Source: an uncultured Parabacteroides sp.
GTDB lineage: Bacteria > Bacteroidota > Bacteroidia > Bacteroidales > Tannerellaceae
Length of the DNA stretch: 64,000 nucleotides
NCBI RefSeq assembly: GCF_947855115.1
Contig: NZ_CANTZW010000002.1
Coordinates: 310,001-374,000 of the forward strand
Direction of reading: 5' to 3'
Shown: positions 56,038 to 64,000 of the stretch, one piece after another
Position numbering within the stretch: the stretch's first letter is position 1
How the letters are laid out: each line of letters begins with the position of its first letter
Translations under genes and position numbers: made by a program
The notes under the pieces: model-generated
Told to the model about the DNA's origin: nothing
The model's input: only the letters and a program-made list of their open reading frames with translations
Databases searched by the model: none

Positions 56038-57384
56038 ATGTTGAAGAAAGAATATTTGATCTACAAATTGTCCGAGGCCGCTAGAGAGGCTTGCAAAATT
56101 GACAATGAGCTTTTTCCGAGGTATAACGTGAAACGTGGTCTTCGTAACGAGGATGGTAGCGGCGTGTTGGTTGGATTGACCCAGATTGGTAATGTAGTAG
56201 GATACGAGCGCTTGCCAGAGGGTGGTCTAAAAGCGATCCCCGGTAAATTATTCTATAGGGGGTACGACGTAGAGGATTTAGCACGTGATTTCATCAAGGA
56301 GAAACGGTTCGGTTTCGAGGAAGTGGCTTATTTATTGCTTTCCGGCAAACTCCCTGACAAAGAGGAATTATCAGCTTTTAAAGAACTGTTGAACGATAAC
56401 ATGCCTTTGGAGCAAAAGACCAAGATGAATATCCTGGATCTGGAAGGGCAGAACATTATGAATATACTGGCTCGTAGCGTATTGGAAATGTATACCTTCG
56501 ACACAAATCCTGATGATACCTCACGAGATAATTTAATGCGTCAATCAATTGAATTGATCTCTAAGTTCCCGACGATTATCGCTTATGCGTATAATATCTA
56601 TCGTCATAGTACACAGGGACGTTCCTTGCATATCCGTCATCCGCACGAGAACTTATCAATCGCGGAAAATTTCCTTCACATGCTGAAACGTGATTTCACG
56701 GATCTGGACGCACGTACGTTGGATTTGCTCTTGGTATTGCAAGCAGAACATGGCGGTGGTAATAACTCCACGTTCACAGTACGTGTCACTAGCTCTACGG
56801 GAACGGATACGTACTCAGCTATCGCAGCCGGGATCGGTTCTTTAAAAGGTCCGTTGCACGGAGGAGCTAATATCCAAGTTGTAGATATGTTTCATCATTT
56901 GAAAGAGAATATCGCGGATTGGAAGAACGTGGATGAGATTGATACTTATTTCATGCGGATGCTGAACAAAGAGGCTTATAACAAGACCGGTTTGATCTAT
57001 GGTATCGGCCATGCGGTCTATACGATTTCCGATCCCCGTGCGGTTGTATTAAAGGAACTGGCTCGTGATCTGGCAAAAGAGAAAGGACGCTCAGAGGAAT
57101 TTACCTTCCTAGAGTTGCTAGAGGAAAGAGCGATCGAATGTTTCGCTAAGCATAAAGGAACCAAGAAACGGGTTTCCTCGAACGTGGATTTCTATTCCGG
57201 ATTCGTTTATGAAATGATTGGTTTGCCACAGGAAATCTATACACCTCTATTCGCCATGGCTCGGATCGTGGGCTGGACCGCTCACCGTATCGAAGAGTTG
57301 AACTTTGACGGAAAACGTATTATCCGTCCGGCTTACAAGAACGTTTTAGACGATAAGAAATATGTTTCCATCAACGAACGATAA
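56038..57384 (+). CDS. gltA: Citrate synthase
   Basis: 448 residues. Catalytic features: LQAEHGGGNNSTFTVRV (first His), KGPLHGGANIQVVDM, YGIGHAVYTISDPRA (second His) and VDFYSGFVYEMIGLP with the catalytic Asp. Residues 60-75 (PGKLFYRGYDVEDLA) match the N-terminal substrate region. It condenses oxaloacetate and acetyl-CoA. Last gene of the operon; a long-loop hairpin closes it at 57391-57454. Confidence 0.96.
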   Translation: MLKKEYLIYKLSEAAREACKIDNELFPRYNVKRGLRNEDGSGVLVGLTQIGNVVGYERLPEGGLKAIPGKLFYRGYDVEDLARDFIKEKRFGFEEVAYLLLSGKLPDKEELSAFKELLNDNMPLEQKTKMNILDLEGQNIMNILARSVLEMYTFDTNPDDTSRDNLMRQSIELISKFPTIIAYAYNIYRHSTQGRSLHIRHPHENLSIAENFLHMLKRDFTDLDARTLDLLLVLQAEHGGGNNSTFTVRVTSSTGTDTYSAIAAGIGSLKGPLHGGANIQVVDMFHHLKENIADWKNVDEIDTYFMRMLNKEAYNKTGLIYGIGHAVYTISDPRAVVLKELARDLAKEKGRSEEFTFLELLEERAIECFAKHKGTKKRVSSNVDFYSGFVYEMIGLPQEIYTPLFAMARIVGWTAHRIEELNFDGKRIIRPAYKNVLDDKKYVSINER

Positions 57385-57390
57385 CATTTA

Positions 57391-57454
57391 AAAAACATAG
57401 TTATGTTTTCTTTTATTCATTATCATGAATTGAAAAAATCATAACTATGTTTTT
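57391..57454. terminator. Bidirectional terminator between gltA and the monooxygenase gene
   Basis: Perfect 15-bp arms AAAAACATAGTTATG (57391-57405) and its complement (57440-57454) around a 34-nt loop, with further T residues after the right arm and A residues before the left. It separates two convergent genes. Confidence 0.75.
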
Positions 57455-57487
57455 TTTAGCATATTCCGGGCCTATATAAGATTCCTC

Positions 57488-57769
57488 TTAAAAAGTAAAC
57501 TTCTCAAGCTTCATCGCTCCTAATTCTTGCAATTTAGGAACCAATGTTACGAAATGCTCCGCTTTTTCGTGAGCAGATAAAGACTCAGCGTCTTTCCACG
57601 TCTCACAAATCATCAACACATCGCTACGAGTAGCGCTCTCGAAAATATCATAAGCGATACAGCCATTGTCTTTCAAAGATTTTTCAACCAATTCTTTTGC
57701 TATCTCCAATGCGGCTGAACGATTTTCCGCACTTACTTGAATAAATACATTTAGTCTAATCATACTCAT
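57488..57769 (-). CDS. Antibiotic biosynthesis monooxygenase (ABM/YgiN-like) domain protein
   Basis: 93 residues, a single ABM ferredoxin-like domain: IRLNVFIQVSAENRSAALEI, GCIAYDIFESATRSDVLMI, ETWKDAESLSAHEKAEHF. Members are small dimeric cofactor-free oxygenases or quinol monooxygenases; the substrate is unknown. A perfect minus-strand -7 box (57810-57817) lies 40 bp upstream, so it is transcribed on its own. Confidence 0.88.
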   Translation of the reverse strand: MSMIRLNVFIQVSAENRSAALEIAKELVEKSLKDNGCIAYDIFESATRSDVLMICETWKDAESLSAHEKAEHFVTLVPKLQELGAMKLEKFTF

Positions 57770-57809
57770 AATTATTTAAAAATGTTACGTACTTGATAAA
57801 AGTACGGTA

Positions 57810-57817
57810 CAAATATA
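57810..57817 (-). promoter_or_regulatory. Bacteroidetes -7 element of the ABM gene
   Basis: The minus strand reads TATATTTG, 40 bp before the start at 57769. Confidence 0.5.
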
Positions 57818-57853
57818 GGGAGAATTCGTATAAAATAGATGCAAATGTCTTAA

Positions 57854-59017
57854 TCAATGACCAACTTGTTTTTGTTGCTCCGCATTATAACGATCCCCAA
57901 TTACCGGAATTGCCGCTACGGTATCCTCTAGCTCTTTCCATTCCTCCGGCGTACAAGTAAGTTCCAATGTACGCAGGTTTTCTTCAAGGTGCGATAACTT
58001 CGTCGTTCCCGGAATCGGTACGATCCATGGCGCTTTTTGCAATAACCAACCCAATGCCACCTGTGCCGAGGTCATGCCCCGTTTGCGACCAAAGGCTTGC
58101 AAAACATTCACGATACGTGTATTGGCACGAATGGCTTCCGGTTGGAAGCGCGGTAATGTCTGCCGATTATCGTTGTCCGGGTCGAAACGAGTGTATTCAT
58201 TAATGCAGCCACCAAGGAAGCCTCGATTGATCGGGCTGTACGGAACAAAGCCGATCCCCAGTTCTCGACAGGTTTCTAACACACCATTTGTTTCCACCAA
58301 ACGATGCATCAAATGGTATTCGCTTTGAATAGCCGTCAATGGGCATACGGCGTGGGCTTTTCGAATTGTCTCGGTACTCACTTCACACATCCCCCAACGT
58401 TGTACTTTGCCTTCTTTCATCAGATCAGCGATAACCGAAGCGACTTCCTCGGCAGAGACATTCGGATCGAAACGATGCTGATAGAACATAGGGAGAGAAT
58501 CTATACGTAACCGGCGAAGTGACTCTTCGCAATAACGACGAATTGTAGCCGGACGACTATCTTGGCGCCCTGTACCCTTGCCATCAATCACCTCATGGCC
58601 AAATTTAGTGGTTACGTTTATCTTTCCCTTGAATTCCGATAACGCTTCACCCACTAGTAACTCGTTAGTCAGCGGGCCATAGATTATCGCTGTGTCGAAA
58701 AGCGTTACGCCTCGATCTACCGCTTCATGAAGCAAACGGATACACTCCTTCTTGTCGGGGTGTTGACTACGATTATAAGTCATACCCATTACGCCGAATC
58801 CAAGCGCAGACACTTCAAAAGCGGCATTGCCCGTGCCTAATGTCCGGTGTTCCGTGACATAGGGTGTGCTATTATTTGTTGGAGTTGTCCTTGCCTGTCT
58901 GGTATCGAAAGCAAATACCTTATTAAATCCACTTGGCACGGCTAACGCTGCGCTTGCAAATGTAGCCACTTTCAAAAAGCTACGACGACCATTGTTCTTT
59001 TTATTATTCTCTTCCAT
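57854..59017 (-). CDS. Exported aldo/keto reductase
   Basis: 387 residues. The N-terminus NGRRSFLKVATFASAALAVP is a twin-arginine signal, so the folded enzyme is probably exported. The AKR barrel follows: LGFGVMGMTYNRSQ, LFDTAIIYGPLTNE (Asp and Tyr of the tetrad), TKFGHE (Lys), MFYQHRFDPN (His), and the NADP-binding PIPGTTKLSHLEENL. The substrate is unknown. A cytoplasmic cofactor (NADPH) would need loading before Tat export. The gene has its own -7 box (59041-59048); the AraC regulator next to it on the same strand is a likely controller. Confidence 0.92.
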   Translation of the reverse strand: MEENNKKNNGRRSFLKVATFASAALAVPSGFNKVFAFDTRQARTTPTNNSTPYVTEHRTLGTGNAAFEVSALGFGVMGMTYNRSQHPDKKECIRLLHEAVDRGVTLFDTAIIYGPLTNELLVGEALSEFKGKINVTTKFGHEVIDGKGTGRQDSRPATIRRYCEESLRRLRIDSLPMFYQHRFDPNVSAEEVASVIADLMKEGKVQRWGMCEVSTETIRKAHAVCPLTAIQSEYHLMHRLVETNGVLETCRELGIGFVPYSPINRGFLGGCINEYTRFDPDNDNRQTLPRFQPEAIRANTRIVNVLQAFGRKRGMTSAQVALGWLLQKAPWIVPIPGTTKLSHLEENLRTLELTCTPEEWKELEDTVAAIPVIGDRYNAEQQKQVGH

Positions 59018-59040
59018 ACCTATCCTTTTTTATTATGAAG

Positions 59041-59048
59041 CAAAGGTA
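59041..59048 (-). promoter_or_regulatory. Bacteroidetes -7 element of the aldo/keto reductase gene
   Basis: The minus strand reads TACCTTTG (perfect TAnnTTTG), 23 bp upstream of the start at 59017. Confidence 0.55.
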
Positions 59049-59104
59049 GGTTTCCATATACAGAAGTTCTTTGTTCCTTAGCTCAAACTTCTTTGTTATA
59101 AAGC

Positions 59105-59932
59105 TCATGGATGGGATGATGGCGAGGCACCATAAGTCTCTTTATAAATCTTGGAAAAATGAGACAGGTTCTTAAAACCTACGTCAAAGCAAGCCTCCGT
59201 GACTTTCTTTTTCCCTGATCGAATCAGATCATGAGCCGTTTCCAGACGACGTTGAATGATCCATTTCCTCGGAGTCAGGTCACTCACCTTGGCAAAATCC
59301 CGTTTAAAGGTAGCCAGGCTACGCCCTGTGTAACTCGCTATTTCTTCCATCGAAAGGTCGTACATATAATTCTCATTTAAATAATCGAGAATATCAATTT
59401 TCCACGGTTCTACGAAATCGAATAGCGAGGCATACAAGCTTTTATCTGTATTGAGCAAAACATATACCCCTTCGATCATCTTTAATTTCAACACCTCTTC
59501 CGATGGTTTTTCTCCCATATCGAAATAGGGAATGACCGACTCGAAAAGACTTCGGATATCAGGACGTTTGTTCGGTAATACACGCAAACTCTCCTTTTCT
59601 CGTTTAGACTCTTTCGGAATCAGTCGCCAGTCGAGCGTTTGATAAAATTCCCGGAGAAAAGCTTTCGAGAATTTCAACACGATAGAACGATAAGGTTTAC
59701 CTTCCTCTACTTTCTTCTGTAACCACATCCGGTTATCACGTCGCATAAAAGCACAATCTCCTTCATGTAACACGGTTGTCGTGCCACGTTCTTCTATCTC
59801 CAACTCTCCGGAACAAATATATATAAGTGTATGCTCACGGTTCTCATGGGCACAACCTCGATCATTGGTGAAGTAGCTCGCTATAAGAACATTCGAGCAA
59901 TCGAAAACATCCAATCGTTCCATATCATTCAT
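59105..59932 (-). CDS. AraC-family transcriptional regulator
   Basis: 275 residues from the ATG at 59932; the frame is open to 60004 but that would include the promoter, and a second ATG (59923, MERLDVF) is equally possible. The N-terminal half is a cupin-like sensing domain (LIYICSGELEIEERGTTTVL). The C-terminal AraC/XylS domain has two helix-turn-helix motifs (YDLSMEEIASYTGRSLATF and ACFDVGFKNLSHFSKIYKE, with YGASP). It lies upstream of the aldo/keto reductase on the same strand and probably regulates it. Confidence 0.92.
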   Translation of the reverse strand: MNDMERLDVFDCSNVLIASYFTNDRGCAHENREHTLIYICSGELEIEERGTTTVLHEGDCAFMRRDNRMWLQKKVEEGKPYRSIVLKFSKAFLREFYQTLDWRLIPKESKREKESLRVLPNKRPDIRSLFESVIPYFDMGEKPSEEVLKLKMIEGVYVLLNTDKSLYASLFDFVEPWKIDILDYLNENYMYDLSMEEIASYTGRSLATFKRDFAKVSDLTPRKWIIQRRLETAHDLIRSGKKKVTEACFDVGFKNLSHFSKIYKETYGASPSSHP

Positions 59933-59946
59933 TCTTTGTCTCTTTG

Positions 59947-59954
59947 CAAATATA
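59947..59954 (-). promoter_or_regulatory. Bacteroidetes -7 element of the AraC gene
   Basis: The minus strand reads TATATTTG, 14 bp upstream of the ATG at 59932. It decides against the longer reading from 60004. Confidence 0.55.
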
Positions 59955-60191
59955 GTACATCTTATCCGTACACTATTTGTTGCAAAGCTCATTTTTAAAA
60001 TCAATATCTGCCATGTCTACAAGAACCGGATTTTTATAGGATGAACGGATGGATCACAGAGAGAAACATGGGGATTTCCACAGGGGACAATTTCTAGGAT
60101 TCCTTTCTCGGGAAATTCGTAAACGGGGATTCTCTTTAGCTTACAAGATTTCATTTTCAACAAAAATCATGTTTTTTTGCTTTCAAACCCG

Positions 60192-60199
60192 TATATTTG
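60192..60199 (+). promoter_or_regulatory. Bacteroidetes -7 element of the GtrA gene
   Basis: TATATTTG lies 25 bp before the ATG at 60225 and argues against a start at 60177. Confidence 0.5.
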
Positions 60200-60224
60200 T
60201 CATTCGAAACGTATAATTAACAGC

Positions 60225-60605
60225 ATGAAGGAATCTGTTCGTATTCTTCGTTTCGCCATTGTAGGTTCTTCTAACGCTATGATCACCGCATTGGTAATCT
60301 GGATATTAATGGATATTCTGGATTGTAATTATTTGTGGTCGAACATGGCTGGATATGTGGCTGCCTTGGTGAATAATTTCTTTTGGAGTAAATACTGGGT
60401 CTTTTCTTCCGGGAAAGGTAATTTCTGGAAAGAGATTCCTTTATTTCTAATCGCTTTTGGCTGCGCTTATGCTACTCAATTCATATTCTTGCTTTTAATG
60501 GTGGAGGTGATCGATCTAAATGAATATCTTGGCCAGTTCCTCGGGCTTTTCGTTTACGGAGCCGTTAATTTTATGATGAACAAGAGGTTTACTTTTAAGA
60601 GTTAA
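60225..60605 (+). CDS. GtrA-family membrane protein
   Basis: 126 residues with four membrane helices (FAIVGSSNAMITALVIWILM, LWSNMAGYVAALVNNFFWSK, IPLFLIAFGCAYATQFIFLL, LGQFLGLFVYGAVNFMMNKR). The family moves polyprenyl-linked sugars or takes part in cell-wall and O-antigen glycan assembly. It stands alone, so its glycan pathway is not shown by context. A strong hairpin follows at 60643-60698. Confidence 0.92.
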   Translation: MKESVRILRFAIVGSSNAMITALVIWILMDILDCNYLWSNMAGYVAALVNNFFWSKYWVFSSGKGNFWKEIPLFLIAFGCAYATQFIFLLLMVEVIDLNEYLGQFLGLFVYGAVNFMMNKRFTFKS

Positions 60606-60642
60606 AATCCGATAAATCGTATAAAAGAAAGCGGTATAATAT

Positions 60643-60698
60643 GCCAGTAGTGGTGAAGGCTTATGCGAGTAATCATATCGACCTTCACCACTACTGGC
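60643..60698. terminator. Perfect 17-bp hairpin between convergent GtrA and APC genes
   Basis: Arms 60643-60659 and 60682-60698 are perfect complements around a 22-nt loop. The stem is G+C-rich by local standards. No long T-run follows on either strand. A second short near-palindrome built on GACTAGTC lies just right of it, and CGACTAGTCG follows near 60731-60740. The group could terminate both genes or be a dispersed repeat. Confidence 0.6.
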
Positions 60699-60746
60699 GT
60701 TGACATCGGGACTAGTCTCGATAGCTCATGCGACTAGTCGTGTAAA

Positions 60747-62408
60747 TCACGAATGGGTAAGACCTGTAAACTGCTTCCCAAGTCTATAAAGATAGAATGC
60801 TAGATGCGTGAAAGCGAATACGAACGAGATAATCAACAAGACCTTGCTCTCACTCCATCCTACAGTTTGCTGGTGCCAAAGCCCGGTAATCACGCAAAGC
60901 ACGGATAAAGTGATACCGATCATATCCAATGTGGCCTCTCCTGAACGATGTTTCTGCATATATTCGAGTTTGCTGTGTTTGATACCATAGCAGACATATA
61001 TATCCAGACCTATTAGCATCCATAATACCAAACGAATCCATGTATCGGCCGGAAGGAAAAGCATCATCACCAGACAAGTTATGATACCAGCGATAGGTAC
61101 GAACGGAACCAATGGAGTCTTAAAAGACCGGGGAACGTCTGGCATTGTCTTACGGACAATCAATACCCCGGCACAAACCAATGTAAAGGCAAACAAGGTC
61201 CCGATACTGCACATCTCACCCGCTACACTCGCTGGAACGAAAGCCGCCAATGTACCAACCAATAGCATAAACAAGAAATTACTTCGTGCCGGCGTACGGA
61301 ATTTCTCATGGATATGAGAAAATAGGGGAGGAAGTAACCCATCCCGGCTCATGCTCAAGAACACACGACTTTGTCCTAATAATGTTACCATGATCACCGA
61401 GCAGTATCCTAGTAAAATAGCTACCACAATTGCCCGGTTCATCCAGGGGTAATCCGGACGGATCACACCGGAAGCGTCCATTTGCCCCATATGATCAATA
61501 GCGATCGCTACGGGAGCGATTCCATTCTGGCCAGCAAAAGCAGAATAATGCACCACTCCGGTCATCACATGGGCAAACAACATATACAATATGGTACAAA
61601 CAACCAACGACATTAAGATCCCGATCGGCATATCTCGTTTTGGATTCTTGGTTTCCTGCGCTGCGGTACTTACAGCATCGAAACCAAGGAAAGCAAAGAA
61701 TACAATAGCTGCTCCTCGTAAGATACCGGAGAAACCGAACTCACCTAGAGTCCCTGTATTAGCAGGGATATAAGGTATATAATTCTCCATACGAATATAT
61801 TTCCATCCTAAAGCGACAAATACCAATACCACGGATACTTTTAGAAATACAATGATTCCATTGAAAATAGAACTACCTTTCGTCCCTCGTATCAATAAAA
61901 TACTCATCAATACTACAATCATAAAAGCCGGGATATTTACGATACCACCATCCCAAGGACAGGCCGTCAAAGCTTGCGGCAAATATACTCCGAATCCTTC
62001 CAGAAAAACGACCAAATATCGACTCCAACTTATACTAACGGTCGTAGCGGCCACACAGTACTCAAGTACCAAATCCCAACCGATAATCCAAGCGATCAAC
62101 TCACCCATTGTAGCGTATGAGTAAGTGTATGCGCTACCTGCCACCGGAATCATGGAAGCGAACTCAGCATAACATAACCCGGCAAAACAACAGCCCAGAG
62201 CTGCGATAGCGAAAGATAAAGTAATAGCAGGCCCCGTATATCCGGCGGCTACCGCACCCGTAATGGAGAACAATCCGGCACCGATAATAACACCGACACC
62301 CAAGGCGATCAGACTCCACGGGCCAAGGATACGCTTTAGCGATTTATTGCCCGATTCATTTACCTCAGTCATCAAATCCGCTAAAGGCTTCTTAATAAAT
62401 AAACCCAT
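60747..62408 (-). CDS. APC-superfamily amino acid permease
   Basis: 553 residues with about 14 hydrophobic helices. The start of the family is clear: LGPWSLIALGVGVIIGAGLF (helix 1 with the broken GxG motif), AGPAITLSF-like YTGPAITLSFAIAALGCCFA, SMIPVAGSAYTYSYATMGE and GFDAVSTAAQETKNPKRDMP. It resembles the cationic amino acid transporter (CAT/YfnA) group. Substrate unknown. A minus-strand -7 box lies at 62440-62447. Confidence 0.93.
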   Translation of the reverse strand: MGLFIKKPLADLMTEVNESGNKSLKRILGPWSLIALGVGVIIGAGLFSITGAVAAGYTGPAITLSFAIAALGCCFAGLCYAEFASMIPVAGSAYTYSYATMGELIAWIIGWDLVLEYCVAATTVSISWSRYLVVFLEGFGVYLPQALTACPWDGGIVNIPAFMIVVLMSILLIRGTKGSSIFNGIIVFLKVSVVLVFVALGWKYIRMENYIPYIPANTGTLGEFGFSGILRGAAIVFFAFLGFDAVSTAAQETKNPKRDMPIGILMSLVVCTILYMLFAHVMTGVVHYSAFAGQNGIAPVAIAIDHMGQMDASGVIRPDYPWMNRAIVVAILLGYCSVIMVTLLGQSRVFLSMSRDGLLPPLFSHIHEKFRTPARSNFLFMLLVGTLAAFVPASVAGEMCSIGTLFAFTLVCAGVLIVRKTMPDVPRSFKTPLVPFVPIAGIITCLVMMLFLPADTWIRLVLWMLIGLDIYVCYGIKHSKLEYMQKHRSGEATLDMIGITLSVLCVITGLWHQQTVGWSESKVLLIISFVFAFTHLAFYLYRLGKQFTGLTHS

Positions 62409-62439
62409 CTGTATAGATTAAAAAATTAGTAATTGGACG

Positions 62440-62447
62440 CAAAGGTA
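62440..62447 (-). promoter_or_regulatory. Bacteroidetes -7 element of the APC permease gene
   Basis: The minus strand reads TACCTTTG (perfect), 31 bp upstream of the start at 62408. Confidence 0.55.
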
Positions 62448-62519
62448 GAAATTTTTATTACTTTCACCGAAAAGTAAAAGTAAGGACAGAAATAAAGAAA
62501 ATAAATAGATAACTAAATA

Positions 62520-62852
62520 ATGAGACAATTGATAGCCTGTTGCGGATTAGATTGCGAAAATTGCGATGCCCGCATAGCCACAGTTAAGAATGATGATGAG
62601 TTAAGAGAAAAAACCGCCCAAAAGTGGAGTGCCATGAACAATGCGTCCGAAATTACAGCCGCAACAATAAACTGTATGGGGTGTCGTGCGGACGGAGTGA
62701 AATTTGCGTATTGCAGTGATTATTGTGAAATACGCAAATGTGCATCCGGAAAAGGCTTTAATACATGTGGCGATTGTGATGAATTGGATAATTGCCAGAT
62801 AGTCGGCGCAATCCTTCAACATGCTGCCGGCGCAAGAGAGAATCTAATGTAG
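62520..62852 (+). CDS. DUF3795 cysteine-rich protein
   Basis: 110 residues. The DUF3795 pattern is visible: ACCGLDCENCDARIAT, TINCMGCRADG, CSDYCEIRKCA and GFNTCGDCDELDNC, with 12 cysteines in total that probably bind metal or an iron-sulfur cluster. Function unknown. No signal peptide. It is flanked by genes on the opposite strand and seems to be a single-gene unit. Confidence 0.9.
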   Translation: MRQLIACCGLDCENCDARIATVKNDDELREKTAQKWSAMNNASEITAATINCMGCRADGVKFAYCSDYCEIRKCASGKGFNTCGDCDELDNCQIVGAILQHAAGARENLM

Positions 62853-62892
62853 AAGTAAAAATGATGAACCTCTAACTCTAACATATCCGATC

Positions 62893-63624
62893 CTAATTCC
62901 GTATCGGCAGCTGCTCCCAAAGCCATTCAGGGATCAGTCGCCAGAAAAAGACAAGGATAGCGTATTTCCAATCGATGATCGCCCTTCTCTTTTTCCGGTC
63001 TATAGCGTTAACGATACGCAAGGCGGCGTATTGGGGAGACATCAGTATAGGATAATTTCTTCCGTCTTTCAATAAATCCGTACGAACAAATCCCGGACGG
63101 ATATCCGTAAATATAATGTGCTGTTTCTCCATACAGGAAAGTTGGGCTAAAGCGTCTATATAAATATTTTGATACCGTTTGGTAGCCGAGTAGGAGGGGG
63201 CGACACCTAACCCTTTGGTTCCGGCAATGGAGCTGATTACAGATATATGCCCGCCACCTTGATAGGAAAAATAACGATAGGCAGCTAGTACCATGCGTGT
63301 AAATCCTGTCACATTCGTCTGTATCGTAGCTTGTTCTATGGAAGTATCTAAGTATTTATTTTGGCTACCGATTCCTGAACTAAGCAGGAAGATATCCATC
63401 CCTCCCAAATCACGGATTAACTCGTCTAAACGATCTGCGGCATCCTCGGCAGTCACATCCAACTGCTTTATCCGGATATGTTCCGGATCTTGCCTACGAA
63501 ACATCTCTAATCTATCCAGTCGCCGACCGGCTAATCCTAATTGATATCCTCGTTTCCAATAAATCTTAGCAACCTCATAACCAATACCTGAAGTGGCACC
63601 AATAATAACAATTCGTTTAAGCAT
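62893..63624 (-). CDS. Short-chain dehydrogenase/reductase
   Basis: 243 residues of a classical SDR: cofactor motif GATSGIGYEVA, VISSIAGTKG with the catalytic Ser, and YSATKRYQN (YxxxK). Cofactor is probably NADP(H), from the Arg residues in LAGRRLDRL after strand 2. A C-terminal hydrophobic stretch (YAILVFFWRLIPEWLW) suggests membrane association. Substrate unknown. Confidence 0.92.
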   Translation of the reverse strand: MLKRIVIIGATSGIGYEVAKIYWKRGYQLGLAGRRLDRLEMFRRQDPEHIRIKQLDVTAEDAADRLDELIRDLGGMDIFLLSSGIGSQNKYLDTSIEQATIQTNVTGFTRMVLAAYRYFSYQGGGHISVISSIAGTKGLGVAPSYSATKRYQNIYIDALAQLSCMEKQHIIFTDIRPGFVRTDLLKDGRNYPILMSPQYAALRIVNAIDRKKRRAIIDWKYAILVFFWRLIPEWLWEQLPIRN

Positions 63625-63680
63625 ACTATGTGATACAATAAATTAACAATAAAGATAAATAACTTTTGCATACAAAGTTC

Positions 63681-63688
63681 TACCTTTG
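63681..63688 (+). promoter_or_regulatory. Bacteroidetes -7 element of the acyltransferase gene
   Basis: TACCTTTG, a perfect TAnnTTTG, 32 bp before the ATG at 63721. Confidence 0.55.
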
Positions 63689-63720
63689 CAACTCATCTTT
63701 TAATTTTAACATATAAATCC

Positions 63721-64000
63721 ATGAATAACACGACAACACAGCCACATATCGTATGGCTTGACGTAATAAGGACAGTAGCCATGTTGATGGTTATTGGGGT
63801 ACATTGTATCGATCCTTTCTACATCTCACCTACACTAGGAAGCTTGCCGGAATATAAGCATTGGGCCGCAGTCTATGGTTCTCTTTTACGGCCATCTGTT
63901 CCTCTTTTCGTTATGATGACCGGACTTTTATTGTTGCCTATACGAGAACAATCCTTGAGTATTTTCTATAAAAAGAGAATATACAGGGTTTTATTTCCTT
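63721..64000 (+). CDS. Acyltransferase 3 family membrane protein, N-terminal part (cut by window end)
   Basis: The frame is open to the right edge; 93 residues are visible. The start has the Acyl_transf_3/OafA pattern: IVWLDVIRTVAMLMVIGVHC (helix 1 with the conserved Arg and His) and PSVPLFVMMTGLLLLP (helix 2), then the basic FYKKRIYRVLFP. It should O-acylate a surface sugar. The rest lies outside the window. Confidence 0.9.
   Translation, partial: MNNTTTQPHIVWLDVIRTVAMLMVIGVHCIDPFYISPTLGSLPEYKHWAAVYGSLLRPSVPLFVMMTGLLLLPIREQSLSIFYKKRIYRVLFP

Overview
The window looks like chromosome of a gut Bacteroidales species, most likely Parabacteroides (P. distasonis group). Many genes are preceded by a perfect Bacteroidetes -7 box (TAnnTTTG) rather than a sigma-70 -10 box. 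Shine-Dalgarno sequences are weak, and the gene families are typical of the group (trimeric [FeFe] hydrogenase, AspT/AspD, TonB receptor, fused cobalamin enzymes). The species call is inference; no rRNA or tRNA gene was seen.

Layout. 1-954: end of pyruvate phosphate dikinase and its terminator. 1104-1274: a perfect 28-bp inverted repeat around 115 bp, a candidate invertible promoter in front of a soluble hybrid-less sensor kinase. 2489-10274: a phospho-signalling cluster with a LytTR protein, two FHA/zinc-ribbon proteins, a tiny protein without Lys or Arg, a PP2C phosphatase, a membrane Ser/Thr kinase, an outer-membrane-type protein and a Kelch lipoprotein; serine acetyltransferase follows directly. 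11248-15755: four-gene NAD(H)-linked [FeFe] hydrogenase. 15819-17386 (minus): TPM-domain and LemA pair. 17716-20507: triheme cytochrome c peroxidase, RlpA-like protein, UDP-glucuronate decarboxylase. 20598-28173: Cus/Czc-type metal efflux (TolC, adaptor, RND pump) with its two-component system. 28124-31661: GT51 glycosyltransferase, D-lactate dehydrogenase, patatin. 31707-35660 (minus): thiamin operon behind a TPP riboswitch. 35755-36984 (minus): BamA/TamA-type barrel. 37185-48870 (minus): cobalamin operon with four fused corrin-ring enzymes, a PepSY protein, a TonB receptor and an exported CbiK, behind a cobalamin riboswitch. 48964-52317: aspartate:alanine antiporter and aspartate 4-decarboxylase. 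52478-57384: aconitase, isocitrate dehydrogenase, citrate synthase. 57488-64000: small oxidoreductases, an AraC regulator, GtrA, an APC permease, DUF3795, an SDR and the start of an acyltransferase.

The most unusual content is non-coding or repeat-derived. (1) The candidate invertible promoter could make the first signalling gene phase variable. (2) Two separate loci, one intergenic (26177-26274) and one inside cbiD (38011-38114), carry different sequences with the same geometry: 6-bp half-site, 4-bp centre, inverted half-site, 6-bp spacer, repeated every 22 bp, with a shared CAC-N4-GTG core. (3) A 26-bp palindromic REP-like element occurs five times, twice as inverted pairs, always at gene 3' ends; it provides the stop codon of the patatin gene and the last residues of the CbiET protein.

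All family assignments were made by eye from motifs; no database search or computation was run.
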